This document shows positions 54,439 to 63,607 of a DNA stretch of 64,000 nucleotides, piece after piece (position 1 is the first letter of the stretch; each line of letters opens with the position of its first letter). A model generated the notes under the pieces. The model worked only from the letters and a program-made list of their open reading frames with translations, was not told where the DNA came from and did not search any database. The DNA comes from CAVQND01 sp964653485 (GTDB lineage Bacteria > Verrucomicrobiota > Verrucomicrobiia > Limisphaerales > UBA8199). The position numbers and the translations under genes were made by a program. The stretch covers positions 1 to 64,000 of the forward strand of contig CAZZFF010000020.1 of NCBI GenBank assembly GCA_964653485.1, in the 5' to 3' direction.

Positions 54439-55925
54439 CACACTCCCGGCTTTTCCGCGTGCCACGGGGTGCTCTGCTCGAAGGCATGGGCAATCCGCAA
54501 GAGCGTCTGCTCCCCGAACGGTTTGCCCAGCAGTTGCAGGCCGATGGGCAGCGGGGGACGTGCTTCGGGTCCCGAGGACCGAGGCGCTGTGAAGCCGCAC
54601 GGCAGGCTGATGCCACAGAGACCGGCCAGGTTGCAGGAAATCGTGAAAATATCCGAAAGATACATCTGCAGCGGGTCGTCGGACTTCTCGCCGACCTTGA
54701 AGGCAGGCGTGGGGCACACGGGAGTGAGGACGGCGTCCACGGTCTTGAATGCGTTGAGAAAGTCGGCGCGGATTAACGTGCGGACCTTTTGGGCGCGCAA
54801 GTAATAGGCATCGTAATACCCGCTGCTAAGGACATACGTGCCAAGGATGATGCGCCGCTTGACTTCCGCCCCGAAACCGGCGCCGCGCGTCTTGCCGTAC
54901 AGCTCGATGGGGTCCGCCCCGTCCACCCGGGCGCCGTAGCGGATTCCGTCAAACCGGGCGAGGTTGGCGCTGGCCTCGGCGGTGGCGACGATATAGTAGG
55001 TCGCAACGGCATACTCGGTGTGAGGCAGCGAGATTTCGACAACCTCCGCCCCCAGTTTGGCCAGTTGGCTCACGGCGCCGTCGATGGCTTGTTTGACCTC
55101 GGGGTCCAGGCCGCCAACCATATACTCCCGGGCCAGGCCGAGTCTGAGTCCTTTGACGCCGCCGCTCAGGCCGGTGGTAAATGAGGGGACGGGAAGGGGG
55201 GCGCTGGTCGAGTCTCGAGGGTCAAGACCGGCGATGACCTCCAAAAGCATCGCCGCGTCGCCCACTCGTTTGGCCAGGCAGCCAATCTGGTCCAGCGAGG
55301 ACGCATAGGCCACCAAGCCGTAACGGGACACTCGGCCGTAGGAGGGCTTCAGACCCACACAACCGCAAAACGAGGCGGGTTGGCGGATCGAACCGCCCGT
55401 GTCCGAACCCAGCGCCGCGAAGCACTCATCAGCCGAAACGGCGGCCGCCGAACCGCCGGAAGAACCGCCCGCCACCCGGGCCGGGTCCCACGGATTGCGC
55501 GTGACCTGAAAGGCCGAGTTCTCCGTCGAACTGCCCATGGCAAACTCGTCCATGTTCAGGCGCCCGAAAACGATGGCGCCGGCCGCCTTGAGCTTTTCGA
55601 TGACCGTCGCGTCGAAGGGCGAAATGAACTTGCCGAGGATTTTCGAGCCGCAATTGAGCGGTTGGTCTTTTACGGCGATGACGTCTTTGGTGGCGATTGG
55701 CACGCCAAGCAAGGGGCGCTCCGCGTGGGTCTGTCCGCCGGCCAGGGCCGCGTCCGCCGATTCGGCCTGGGCAAGGGCATCGGCGGCATCGTAGCTGATG
55801 AAGGCCCCGATGCGCCCGTCCACGCCTTCAATTCTATCGAGGCAGGCCCGCATGGCCTCGGGCGAGGACACCTCGCGCCGGGCCAGCTTGGCCACCAGTT
55901 CGGCAACAGTCAGTTGATTCAGCAT
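54438..55925 (-). CDS. gatA: Aspartyl/glutamyl-tRNA amidotransferase subunit A
   Basis: The ATG at 55925 gives 495 residues, normal for GatA. AGGSSGGSAAAVSA and GSDTGGSIRQPASFCG carry the catalytic Ser and cis-Ser; ATKDV holds the Lys. FGRLNMDEFAMGSS and RVSRYGLVAYASSLDQIG are strongly conserved in GatA and separate it from general amidases. With GatB and GatC it converts Glu-tRNA(Gln) and Asp-tRNA(Asn) to the amidated forms, releasing ammonia from glutamine. Neither gatB nor gatC is adjacent in this window. Its end overlaps the nucleotidyltransferase start. Confidence 0.95.
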
Positions 55926-56139
55926 GAGTCAGGCACCGCCGGGCAGCGCGACCGGCGTAGCCGGGACATTGGCTGACGGCGCGGCAAAAGGCAAAGCCAA
56001 AATAGGCCGTCCGAGCCACACGAGGCCCACCGTCTGGTCCTTGATGTTAGAGGCGGGACGAACTTCATTGTCAACCAGCGCAGCACATCGAGGACAACCC
56101 CAGGCTTTACCGACCGGGAGGCTGTGGTAATTTGAGGTC

Positions 56140-56403
56140 GTGAAGATCACGCTGCCAGAGGCGTTGGAAGCCCTCGTCAAGAACAAGGTCCGAAGCGGAC
56201 GTTACGCAGACGAGAGCGATGTGATGCGGGATGCGCTGCGCGCCCTTGAATGGCGCGATGACGGCGAATGGGCCGCGCTGGAAGCGGCATTGCTGGATGG
56301 GGCGCGCAGCCCGCGTCGGCCGTACAGCAAGTCCACGCTCGAGCGAGTGATGCACGGCGCACGGGACTTGCCACGACGACTCCTTGAACCGCCGCCGGAT
56401 TGA
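56140..56403 (+). CDS. ParD-like type II antitoxin, orphan
   Basis: The GTG at 56140 (GAGG box upstream) gives 87 residues. VKITLPEALEALVKNKVRSGRYAD resembles the ParD ribbon-helix-helix: strand KITLPEALEALV, then YADESDVMRDALRALE. The rest is charged and probably disordered until it binds its toxin. A ParE toxin gene normally follows within a few bases; here the next 300 bases hold none. It may act alone or with a distant toxin. A divergent gatA lies about 215 bases away. Confidence 0.75.
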   Translation: MKITLPEALEALVKNKVRSGRYADESDVMRDALRALEWRDDGEWAALEAALLDGARSPRRPYSKSTLERVMHGARDLPRRLLEPPPD

Positions 56404-56446
56404 GCGCGGCGGCGTTAAGAACGCAGGGAAGTCCCCCCCAGGCAGG

Positions 56447-56734
56447 CTAATAAGGCTTGAGCTTGTAGAGCAACCCGTGTGGCAAGGCATGAAGCGCCTC
56501 GGCCAAGTACCCACGGAGAGGAGCCAGACTGTAGAGTTCGCGCGTTTGGGCCAGATTCAGCACCAGGTTAACGAGAACGACCGGATTTGTAACATCCGAG
56601 GGGTGATTCGCGGGCGGCAAGGCCGACTTCAACCCGGGGTTGCTCCGTTGTACGAATTGGAAATAGGCGGGGTTTTCCGACAACAAGCCCGCGTCGAGGA
56701 GCAGGTAACCGGACCGCTTGCCGCCTCGGCGTGG
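56447..56734 (-). pseudogene. Remnant of a larger membrane-protein gene (possible TMEM260/DUF2723-like tail)
   Basis: After a stop at 56735-56737 the minus strand stays open to 56447 and reads YLLLDAGLLSENPAYFQFVQ, VLVNLVLNLAQ and ELYSLAPLRGYLAEALHALP followed by HGLLYKLKPY. This is unlike out-of-frame GC-rich sequence, and the last part resembles the C-terminal region of TMEM260-like glycan-transfer proteins. No start codon with a ribosome-binding site or signal is present. It is probably a decayed 3' end left in the 340-base gap between the ParD and ABC permease genes. Low certainty. Confidence 0.33.
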
Positions 56735-56740
56735 CTAATC

Positions 56741-57847
56741 CTACTCCAGGCGTTTTCGGAACATCCAGTCCGCGGCGGTCAGCGTGAGGAAGGCGATGAC
56801 GAGCAGGGGCCAGAGGCTCTGCCACAGGATGGCGGGGCCGATGTCCTTGATGAAGACGCCTTTGACGATGACAATAAAATGACGGAGCGGATTGAACCAA
56901 TCAAGGTACTGGAGCCAGGTCGGCATGTTCTCGACCGGGGAGGGGAAGCCGGACAACAGGATGGCGGGCATCATGAAGGTGAAGACCCCCAGAAACGCCT
57001 GCTGCTGCGTCGAGGAGATGGAAGAGATGAAGAGGCCGAAACCGACGAGGGCCAGGATGTAGAAAACCATGCTGCCATAGAGCAGGAGGAGCGAGCCTTG
57101 GAAGGGGATTCCATAGACGAACACACCGGCCGAGAGAACCAGGGTCGCCTGGAACATGGCCACCAGCAGAGCGGGGACAGCTTTGCCGATCATGATGACG
57201 CCGGGAGTCAAAGGAGAGACGAGAAGTTGATCGAATGTCCCCTGTTCCTTCTCCCGTGCGACGGAGAGTGAACTGACAATCATCGTGCCGATGGTGGTGA
57301 TGATCGCCACGAGGCACGGAATGATGTGGCGGATGTAGTCCAGATTGGGATTGAACCAGTGGCGGACGAGGATTCTTGATGTGGAGACGCGGCCCCGGGC
57401 GCCGAGGCGATCGTCCAGGTAGCCTTGAAGGATTTGCTGAACGTAACCCAGGGCAATCTGCGCGCTGTTCGAGCGCCGCCCGTCCAGGACGGCCTGGATC
57501 GCCACGGGCTTGCCGGCGGTCACCTTCCGTGAAAAGTCCGCCGGAAAGCGGAGCACCAGAAGGGCCTGCTGCGCGTCGATGGCGCGGCGCAGTTCGGCTT
57601 GGCTGCGGAGCGTGAGGAGCCGGGTGAATGCCTGGGCCTGGGAGAGACGCTGGACAAGCTCAAAGGATTCCGCGCCCGCATCGTCGTTCAAGACGGCGAG
57701 CGTGTTATCCTTGACTTCGAGGGTCGCGGCGAAGGGGAAGATCGCCAACTGCAGCAGCACCGGGACGATCAAGAGCATCCGCCCCTGGCGGTCGCGCAGG
57801 AGGGTTTGCAGTTCTTTGAGGATCAGTGTGGCGACGCGGTGGGGCAT
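56741..57847 (-). CDS. ABC-2 type transporter permease (YbhR-like)
   Basis: The ATG at 57847 gives 368 residues. After the first membrane segment (GRMLLIVPVLLQLAIFPF) comes a periplasmic domain of about 150 residues, then five membrane segments typical of ABC-2 permeases: HIIPCLVAIITTIGTMIVSS, LLVAMFQATLVLSAGVF, FYILALVGFGLFISSISS, and GVFTFMMPAILLSGFPSPVE, followed by a last one near PAILWQSLWPLLVIAFL. SVAREKEQGTFDQLLVSPL is the conserved cytoplasmic loop. It starts seven bases after the other permease gene. Together they form the YbhS/YbhR half of a drug exporter. Confidence 0.92.
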   Translation of the reverse strand: MPHRVATLILKELQTLLRDRQGRMLLIVPVLLQLAIFPFAATLEVKDNTLAVLNDDAGAESFELVQRLSQAQAFTRLLTLRSQAELRRAIDAQQALLVLRFPADFSRKVTAGKPVAIQAVLDGRRSNSAQIALGYVQQILQGYLDDRLGARGRVSTSRILVRHWFNPNLDYIRHIIPCLVAIITTIGTMIVSSLSVAREKEQGTFDQLLVSPLTPGVIMIGKAVPALLVAMFQATLVLSAGVFVYGIPFQGSLLLLYGSMVFYILALVGFGLFISSISSTQQQAFLGVFTFMMPAILLSGFPSPVENMPTWLQYLDWFNPLRHFIVIVKGVFIKDIGPAILWQSLWPLLVIAFLTLTAADWMFRKRLE

Positions 57848-57854
57848 TACCGGT

Positions 57855-59036
57855 TCATTCGAGTCGTTTCCTGGTTTTGACGGCCGTCATGCCGATGAAA
57901 AAAGCCGAGGCCGCCGCCAGGAAGAGCATGCTCTTGAGCAACACGACCCAGACGTCACCCGCCTGGAACAAAGTCTGCATCGCGGTGACGAAATACCGGG
58001 CTGGAACCGCGTAGGTCACGGCCCGAATAAGGGGGGGCATGCCTCGGATTTCATAAATGAAGCCGGAGAGAATGACGGCGGGCAGAAAAGCGGCATTGAG
58101 GGCGGCCTGGGCGGCGTTGAACTGGTTGCGGGTAACCGTCGAGAGGAGCAGTCCCAGGCCAAGGGCGCTGCCCAGAAAGAGAGAGCCCACCAGCCATAAC
58201 ACCAGGGCGGACCCGCGAAAAGGCACCCCCAGGAGAAAGACCGACACGCCGACGCATATAAACAGCGAAATGATCCCCAAGGCATAGTAAGGCAGCAGCT
58301 TGCTCAGCAGCAGTTCGAGCCGCGTAGCCGGCGAAGCCAGCAGCGCCTCCATGGTCCCGCGCTCCCATTCGCGCGCGACCACTAACGAGGTCAACAAGGC
58401 GCCAATCACGGTCATGATGACGGTAATCGAGCCGGGGATGAGGTAGTTCCTGCTGTCGGCTGAGGGATTGAACCAGAAGCGCGGTTCGAGGGTCACGGAG
58501 GGGGCCGGACCTTCCGCCGCCTGAAGCCGGCCGCCCGCCTCCGAGTCGCCGCTATCAGTCGGCAGGCCGCGCTCGGCGGCGCGCTGTTGCAGCCAGCCCT
58601 CCCAGGCCATGCGGATATAGTTCTCCACGAAGTTGGCCGTGTTCGGTTCGGCGCCGTCCGTGACAATCAGCAGTGGTACCGTGTCGCTCGGCTGGCTGAG
58701 TTTTTGGGAAAAATCCTCCGGCACAATGACAAAGCCGCGCACGCGGCCCCGGACGAGGGCCTGGGCCAGCTCGGCGCGGGTGCGGGCGGTCTGCACGCGC
58801 AGGTAGGGCGAGCCGAAGAGGCTGGCCGCAAAGAGGCGTGCCTCCGGGCTGCTGTCTTCGAGGACCAGGCCAACGCGCAGGCCCGGAGTGTCGAGGCTGA
58901 TGCCATAGCCGAAAATGAAGAGCATCACCACCGGCAGGATGAAAGCGATGATGTTGCTGCTGGGATCCCGGAGGATCTGGAGAGTCTCCTTCTTGCAGAG
59001 GGCCTTGAGCCGGCGGAGGGGGGCTGGAATGCTCAT
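57855..59036 (-). CDS. ABC-2 type transporter permease (YbhS-like)
   Basis: The ATG at 59036 overlaps the ATPase stop (ATGA) and gives 393 residues. The first membrane segment is IIAFILPVVMLFIFGYGI; a periplasmic part follows, then segments in IPGSITVIMTVIGALLTSL, LPYYALGIISLFICVGVSVFL, LVGSLFLGSALGLGLLLS and others. VVAREWERGTMEALLASPATRL is the cytoplasmic loop that contacts the ATPase, and LPAVILSGFIYEIRGMP is typical of the family. It exports small molecules or drugs with the second permease and the double ATPase. Confidence 0.92.
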   Translation of the reverse strand: MSIPAPLRRLKALCKKETLQILRDPSSNIIAFILPVVMLFIFGYGISLDTPGLRVGLVLEDSSPEARLFAASLFGSPYLRVQTARTRAELAQALVRGRVRGFVIVPEDFSQKLSQPSDTVPLLIVTDGAEPNTANFVENYIRMAWEGWLQQRAAERGLPTDSGDSEAGGRLQAAEGPAPSVTLEPRFWFNPSADSRNYLIPGSITVIMTVIGALLTSLVVAREWERGTMEALLASPATRLELLLSKLLPYYALGIISLFICVGVSVFLLGVPFRGSALVLWLVGSLFLGSALGLGLLLSTVTRNQFNAAQAALNAAFLPAVILSGFIYEIRGMPPLIRAVTYAVPARYFVTAMQTLFQAGDVWVVLLKSMLFLAAASAFFIGMTAVKTRKRLE

Positions 59037-60823
59037 AGGGCGTGTCTCCTGACAAGGGCGATGAAGGCGTCTTCCATGGAGGGGTCGGGAATGTCGGGGG
59101 CAACGGCCATTTCCTTGAGTTGATCCGGCGTGCCGGCGGCGATGATTTGCCCTCGAAACACCAGGGCGATCCGGTCGCAGTACTCCGCCTCGTCCATGAA
59201 GTGCGTCGTCACGATAATGGTGACGCCCTTTTCGACGAGGCCGTTGATATGCGTCCAAAACTCGCGGCGGGTGACGGGGTCAACGCCGGAGGTTGGCTCG
59301 TCGAGGAACAGGATGTCCGGCTCATGCATGAGGGCGCACGCCAGGGCCAGGCGTTGCTTGAATCCGAGCGAGAGGGTGTCGGGCGTGGCCTCAAGGAAGG
59401 GCTGGAGCTTGAAACCCTCCGTCATGGCGGCCGTCGCCTGCCGTTGGCGCGCGCCGCGCAAGCCGTAGATGCCGGAAAAGCAGTTCAAGTTCTGCGCCAC
59501 GCTCAGGCTCGCGTAGAGGGAGAATTTCTGGGCCATGTAGCCTAGACGCTGGCGTGCCCTCCCGGGGCTCCGTTTGAGATCGATGCCGGTCATGCGGGCC
59601 GTGCCGGACGTGGGCGTCAGCAGGCCGCACATCATGCGAAAGATGGTGGATTTGCCGGCCCCGTTCGGGCCGAGGAGGCCGAAGATTTCGCCCCGCCGCA
59701 CGGAGAAGCTGACTCGGTCCGCGGCGGTGAAATTGCCGAATCGCCGGGTCAGCTCGATGGCCTCGACAACCGGCTGATCATCCCCGGAGATGGGATGCAT
59801 GCGCTCGGCCAGGGCTGAATCGCCACCGGGCCCGCCGCCAAGAACATCGATGAAAGCGTCCTCGAAACGAGGCTGGACGGGGACCATTTTGGCGGCGGCG
59901 CCGGCGTCGAGTTGGCTGAGGTCCAGGCACGCGCTGCCCCCTGGAGGCGGCGCTCCGGGCGGCGTGGCTTCGGGGGACTCGACCTCGCGTGGGGCCGGGG
60001 CCGGGCTGTTGAGGCGGAGGACGAGACGGACGCTATGGCCCTGGATGACCCCGTCCAGCACTTCCGGGCGGCGCAGGGCGCGGGCCAGGAAGTGGCGGCG
60101 GCTGCCTTGGAACCCGCGCACCTGGAAACAACGCCCGCGCATGCGGTCGGTCAAGTCGCCGGGTCTGCCCGCGAAGAGGAGGCGGCCGTCATTGAGCAGC
60201 AGCACCTCCTGGCACAATTCGGCCTCATCGAGGTAGGCGGTGCTCCACACGACGGTCATCCCCTGCCCTACGAGCTCATGGACCATTTTCCACAATTCCC
60301 GGCGCGAGATCGGGTCGACTCCAACTCCAGGCTCGTCCAGGAGAAGGAGCCGCGGCTCGCCGAGCAAGGCGCAAGCGAGGCCGAGCTTCTGTTTCATTCC
60401 GCCCGAAAGTTTGCCCGCCAGGCGTCCGGCGAACGGGTCGAGGTCGGCGAAGGCCAGGAGGCGTTTGAAAGCAGCCTGGCGTTCGGAGCCCAAAACGCCG
60501 CGCAAGTCGGCGTGCAGTTCCAGGTTCTCCTGGACCGAGAGGTCCTCGTAAAGGCCGAATTTCTGGGGCATGTAGCCAATCAGCTCGCGCGATTGGGCAG
60601 TGTTGCCAACAGGGTCAAACCCGTTGACTTGGATGCTGCCCGTCGATGCGGCCAGCAGCCCCGCCATCAACCGCATAAGGGTGGTCTTGCCGGCCCCATC
60701 AGGCCCGACCAGGCCGGTAACCATACGCTCCCTCACCGGCGCGGAAATATCCGTCAGCGCCGGCCAGCGCGCACCCGGAAACAGCTTCCCCACGTTCTTC
60801 AGATGAACGATGATCTCTGGCAT
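59033..60823 (-). CDS. ABC transporter double ATP-binding protein (YbhF-like)
   Basis: The ATG at 60823 gives 596 residues with two nucleotide-binding domains. The first has GPDGAGKTTLMRLMAGLL, LSGGMKQKLGLA and LLLLDEPGVGVDP; the second has LGPNGAGKSTIFRMMCGLL, LSLGFKQRLALACAL and ILFLDEPTSGVDP. The second signature is LSLGFKQ rather than LSGG, a known variant in this family. Fusion of two ATPase domains is the hallmark of YbhF. It energises the two permeases. Its start lies inside the end of the HlyD gene, which has been lengthened by a repeat. Confidence 0.94.
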   Translation of the reverse strand: MPEIIVHLKNVGKLFPGARWPALTDISAPVRERMVTGLVGPDGAGKTTLMRLMAGLLAASTGSIQVNGFDPVGNTAQSRELIGYMPQKFGLYEDLSVQENLELHADLRGVLGSERQAAFKRLLAFADLDPFAGRLAGKLSGGMKQKLGLACALLGEPRLLLLDEPGVGVDPISRRELWKMVHELVGQGMTVVWSTAYLDEAELCQEVLLLNDGRLLFAGRPGDLTDRMRGRCFQVRGFQGSRRHFLARALRRPEVLDGVIQGHSVRLVLRLNSPAPAPREVESPEATPPGAPPPGGSACLDLSQLDAGAAAKMVPVQPRFEDAFIDVLGGGPGGDSALAERMHPISGDDQPVVEAIELTRRFGNFTAADRVSFSVRRGEIFGLLGPNGAGKSTIFRMMCGLLTPTSGTARMTGIDLKRSPGRARQRLGYMAQKFSLYASLSVAQNLNCFSGIYGLRGARQRQATAAMTEGFKLQPFLEATPDTLSLGFKQRLALACALMHEPDILFLDEPTSGVDPVTRREFWTHINGLVEKGVTIIVTTHFMDEAEYCDRIALVFRGQIIAAGTPDQLKEMAVAPDIPDPSMEDAFIALVRRHAL

Positions 60824-61941
60824 GACGGGCTAGCTGACACCGAGTCCATAACCACCGCCCGAACCCTCGCCGGTCTCAGTGTTCGGATTTCGGATTTCGG
60901 ATTTCCTTCGGATTTCGGTTTTCGGATTTCGGATTTCCCGCTTGGCCCTTCCTCCACCAACGCCTTAACCGTCACCGGCATCCCCTGTCGCAACCCCTCG
61001 TCGGAGTTAGTGACGACCACGCGGAGGCGATACACCAGGGATGTCCGTAATTCGGGTGTTTCGACGCTTTTCGGGGTGAACTCGGCGCGGGGTGAGATGT
61101 AGCCGATCTGTCCAAAGTACGGTTTATCGGGGCGGGAATCGGTATAGACCCGCACCTTCAAACCTGGATGGATGTGTCCGAGAGCAGGCTCGGCGATGTA
61201 AGCGCGAACCCACACCTCGCGGGTGAGCGAGACGGTGAGGACGGTGGCGCCGGGCTGGACAATGGCTCCGGGTTCCTGGGCTCGAGTGATGATGACGCCG
61301 TCGGAAGGGGCCACGAGGACGGTATCTGCCAGGCGCAACTCGGCGCTTGCAAGGGCCGCTTCGGCCCGGGTGAGGTCAGCCCGCGCCTGGGCAATCTCCT
61401 CGGCGCGAAAGCCGGCTTCCAGGAGGGCCAGTTGTTCCCGGGCCGACTTGAGCCGGGCGTCCGCTTCGCGATAGCGCGCCTGGGCGTCGTCCCAGTCCTG
61501 GATGGAAACGGTCTTGCTGGCAAGGAGTTCCTCCTGGCGCTTGAAGAGGCGCTGGGCGTTGTCGGTGGTCACTTCGCGTTCCCGGACCAAGGCCCTGGCC
61601 TGGGCGATCTCCTGCGGGCGGTTGCCGGCTTCGAGCCATTGGACCCGTGCCCGCAAAGACGCGGTCTGCCCCCTCGCCTCCTCCGCCTCCCGGCGATACG
61701 GTTCCGGGTCCAGGCGCGCGATGACATCCCCTGCCCTGACGGGATCGCCCTCGTCGCGGGCAACCTCGGCGATTCTGCCGGAGACGCGGAACCCCAGGTT
61801 GACCTCGCGGATGTCCACGTTCCCCTGCAAAGTCAGGGTTCCCGGCTCCTCTCCTGGCGCGCGCGCCATGAGAAACCAGCACGCCAGGCCGGCCAAGGTC
61901 AGCGCCACGATTGCCGGAACGATTAACTTCTTCATTCTCAT
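60799..61941 (-). CDS. HlyD/membrane fusion protein of the YbhFSR-like exporter
   Basis: The ATG at 61941 (another at 61935) gives 380 residues. A membrane anchor is followed by TLTLQGNVDIREVNLGFRVSG (split: NVDIREVNLGFRVSGRI), a lipoyl-like domain, a long helical hairpin rich in Ala/Arg/Glu (residues about 75-200), then GVIITRAQEPGAIV and VWVRAYIAEPALG. KVRVYTDSRPDKPYFGQI and RLRVVVTNSDEGLRQGMPV are the usual C-terminal strands. After EEGPSGKSEIRKPKSEG the frame reads through a CGGATTT repeat and adds a tail that overlaps the ATPase start by 25 bases. The protein links the inner-membrane pump to the outer envelope. Confidence 0.9.
   Translation of the reverse strand: MRMKKLIVPAIVALTLAGLACWFLMARAPGEEPGTLTLQGNVDIREVNLGFRVSGRIAEVARDEGDPVRAGDVIARLDPEPYRREAEEARGQTASLRARVQWLEAGNRPQEIAQARALVREREVTTDNAQRLFKRQEELLASKTVSIQDWDDAQARYREADARLKSAREQLALLEAGFRAEEIAQARADLTRAEAALASAELRLADTVLVAPSDGVIITRAQEPGAIVQPGATVLTVSLTREVWVRAYIAEPALGHIHPGLKVRVYTDSRPDKPYFGQIGYISPRAEFTPKSVETPELRTSLVYRLRVVVTNSDEGLRQGMPVTVKALVEEGPSGKSEIRKPKSEGNPKSEIRTLRPARVRAVVMDSVSASPSCQRSSFI
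60882..60937. repeat. CGGATTT heptamer array inside the HlyD 3' end
   Basis: CGGATTT/CGGTTTT units run from 60882 to 60937 with the same CCTT interruption as in the copy at 25254-25475. The array is translated on the minus strand as KSEIRKPKSEG and NPKSEIR, and lies within the last 45 codons of the HlyD gene. Confidence 0.85.
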
Positions 61942-61963
61942 CGGTTTTGGGGCCATCTGTCGC

Positions 61964-63028
61964 TCATGCCGGCGTCAGACTTCCAGGAATTGAGCCGCCT
62001 GGCAAGCTCCTGGCTCGGATGCGGCCGCAGGCCCAGCGGGCGTGCTCGGCGATTATGGGGTTCGGGTCGGCGGCGGCTTTTTCCAGGGCCGCCAGGGCCG
62101 ATGTGTCGGCGGTATTGCCCAGGGCAACGCAGACGTTGCGCAGGAGGCCCTCGCGCCGGGACCGCAGCATCGGAGTGCCGGCGAACAGACGCCGGAAGCC
62201 AGGCTCGTCCAGCGCGAGCAAGCCGAGCAAGGCCGGCGTGGCCAGGTCAGACCGCCGATGGGGCCGCATGAGTTGCCCCTCCCGCGCAAAACGGTTCCAC
62301 GGACAAGCCGCCAGACAGTCGTCGCAACCGAATATGCGGTTGCCGATGGCAGGCCGAAGCTCGATGGGAATCGGACCCTTGAGCTCAATGGTCAGGTAGG
62401 AAATACAAAGGCGCGCGTCGAGCTGGAACGGGGCTTGGATGGCGCCGGTCGGACAGGCCGCGATGCAGCGCGCGCAGGAGCCGCAACGGTTGCGCTCCGG
62501 CGGGTCAGGCTCCAGTTCGAGGGTCGTGAAGACCTCGGAAAGAAAAATCCAATTGCCAAACTGGCGGCTGATGACGTTGGTGTGCTTGCCGATGAACCCC
62601 ACTCCGGCGCGCTGCGCCAGGTCGCGCTCCAACACCGGCCCGGTGTCCACGTATCCCAGAGAGCGGGTGCCTTGGCCGCCGAGTTGATCGACGAACCAGG
62701 CCAAGTCCTTCAGCCGCCGGCCGAGGATGTCATGATAGTCCGCATAACGGGCGTAGCGAGCCACCAGACCGCGGTGGGCGCCGGGAGTCGGCTGTCCTTC
62801 CTCAGCATAATAGCTGGCCGCCAGGGTGATGACCGTCTGGACGCCGGGCAGGACTCTCCGCGGGTCCTCGCGCTTGAGGGCGTTGCGCTCCAGGTAAGCC
62901 ATTTGACCGTGGCGCCGGAGCGCAAGCCATTCCCGGAATTGCGAGGCGGAGTGCGGCGGGGCGGCGGTGGCAAACCGGCAATCGTCAAAGCCCAATTCCA
63001 GGGCATGGCGGCGGATGGCCTCTCTCAT
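61964..63028 (-). CDS. queG: Epoxyqueuosine reductase
   Basis: The ATG at 63028 overlaps the shikimate kinase stop (ATGA) and gives 354 residues. The N-terminal part binds cobalamin (DDCRFATAAPP, YADYHDILGRRLKDLA); VDTGPVLERDLAQRAGVGFIGKH follows as RDLAQRAGVGFIGKHTN. Two 4Fe-4S centres are seen: CGSCARCIAACPTGAI and FGCDDCLAACPWNRFA. A HEAT-like tail is present. It reduces epoxyqueuosine to queuosine in the tRNA wobble position. The HlyD gene begins 22 bases downstream. Confidence 0.95.
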   Translation of the reverse strand: MREAIRRHALELGFDDCRFATAAPPHSASQFREWLALRRHGQMAYLERNALKREDPRRVLPGVQTVITLAASYYAEEGQPTPGAHRGLVARYARYADYHDILGRRLKDLAWFVDQLGGQGTRSLGYVDTGPVLERDLAQRAGVGFIGKHTNVISRQFGNWIFLSEVFTTLELEPDPPERNRCGSCARCIAACPTGAIQAPFQLDARLCISYLTIELKGPIPIELRPAIGNRIFGCDDCLAACPWNRFAREGQLMRPHRRSDLATPALLGLLALDEPGFRRLFAGTPMLRSRREGLLRNVCVALGNTADTSALAALEKAAADPNPIIAEHARWACGRIRARSLPGGSIPGSLTPA

Positions 63029-63564
63029 GAATGGGCGGCCTGGGCGAGATGAAATTGATGGACGATCTGAGCGGCGACTTCCTTGACGGACCGCTGCTCG
63101 GTGTTTATGAGCACATCGGCTTGGCGATAAAATGGCTCGCGAACGGCAAGCAGGGCGCGGATTTTCTCCAGCGGCTCAGGTTGGTTCAGCAGCGGGCGAT
63201 GGTCGTGATGATGGACACGCTCGAAAATCGTGTCCGGTGACGCCCAAAGACAGACCACGAGGGCATGGCCCTTGAGGCTCGCGAGGTTGTCTTGGGCGAC
63301 CGGCAAGCCGCCGCCGGTGGCGATGACCGTCTTGCTGCGGCGCGTGAGTTCCTCGACGATGCGCCGTTCCCAGTCGCGAAACGCGGGCTCCCCCTGCCGG
63401 GCGAAGATGTCCGAGATCGTCGTGCCCGCCCGCGCCTGGATCACGCGATCCGTGTCCAGAAAGGTGAAACGCAGGATATCGGCCGCCACCCTGCCCGCGC
63501 TGGACTTGCCGGCGCCCATGAAACCGATAAGAGCCAGATTCCGGATAACACGTTCGCTGGTCAT
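63025..63564 (-). CDS. aroK: Shikimate kinase
   Basis: The ATG at 63564 gives 179 residues; the TTG upstream is less likely. LIGFMGAGKSSAGRVAA holds the P-loop, FLDTDRVIQARAGTTI the shikimate-binding Asp, EPAFRDWERRI the Arg, and VIATGGGLPV the conserved GGG. Shikimate kinase phosphorylates shikimate at position 3 in aromatic amino acid synthesis. A second ATP-lid segment is VHHHDHRPLL. It overlaps the queG start. Confidence 0.94.
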   Translation of the reverse strand: MTSERVIRNLALIGFMGAGKSSAGRVAADILRFTFLDTDRVIQARAGTTISDIFARQGEPAFRDWERRIVEELTRRSKTVIATGGGLPVAQDNLASLKGHALVVCLWASPDTIFERVHHHDHRPLLNQPEPLEKIRALLAVREPFYRQADVLINTEQRSVKEVAAQIVHQFHLAQAAHS

Positions 63565-63607
63565 CCCCAACGAATACCTCAAAAAATGCGCGGCCGCACG
63601 CTGTTTT

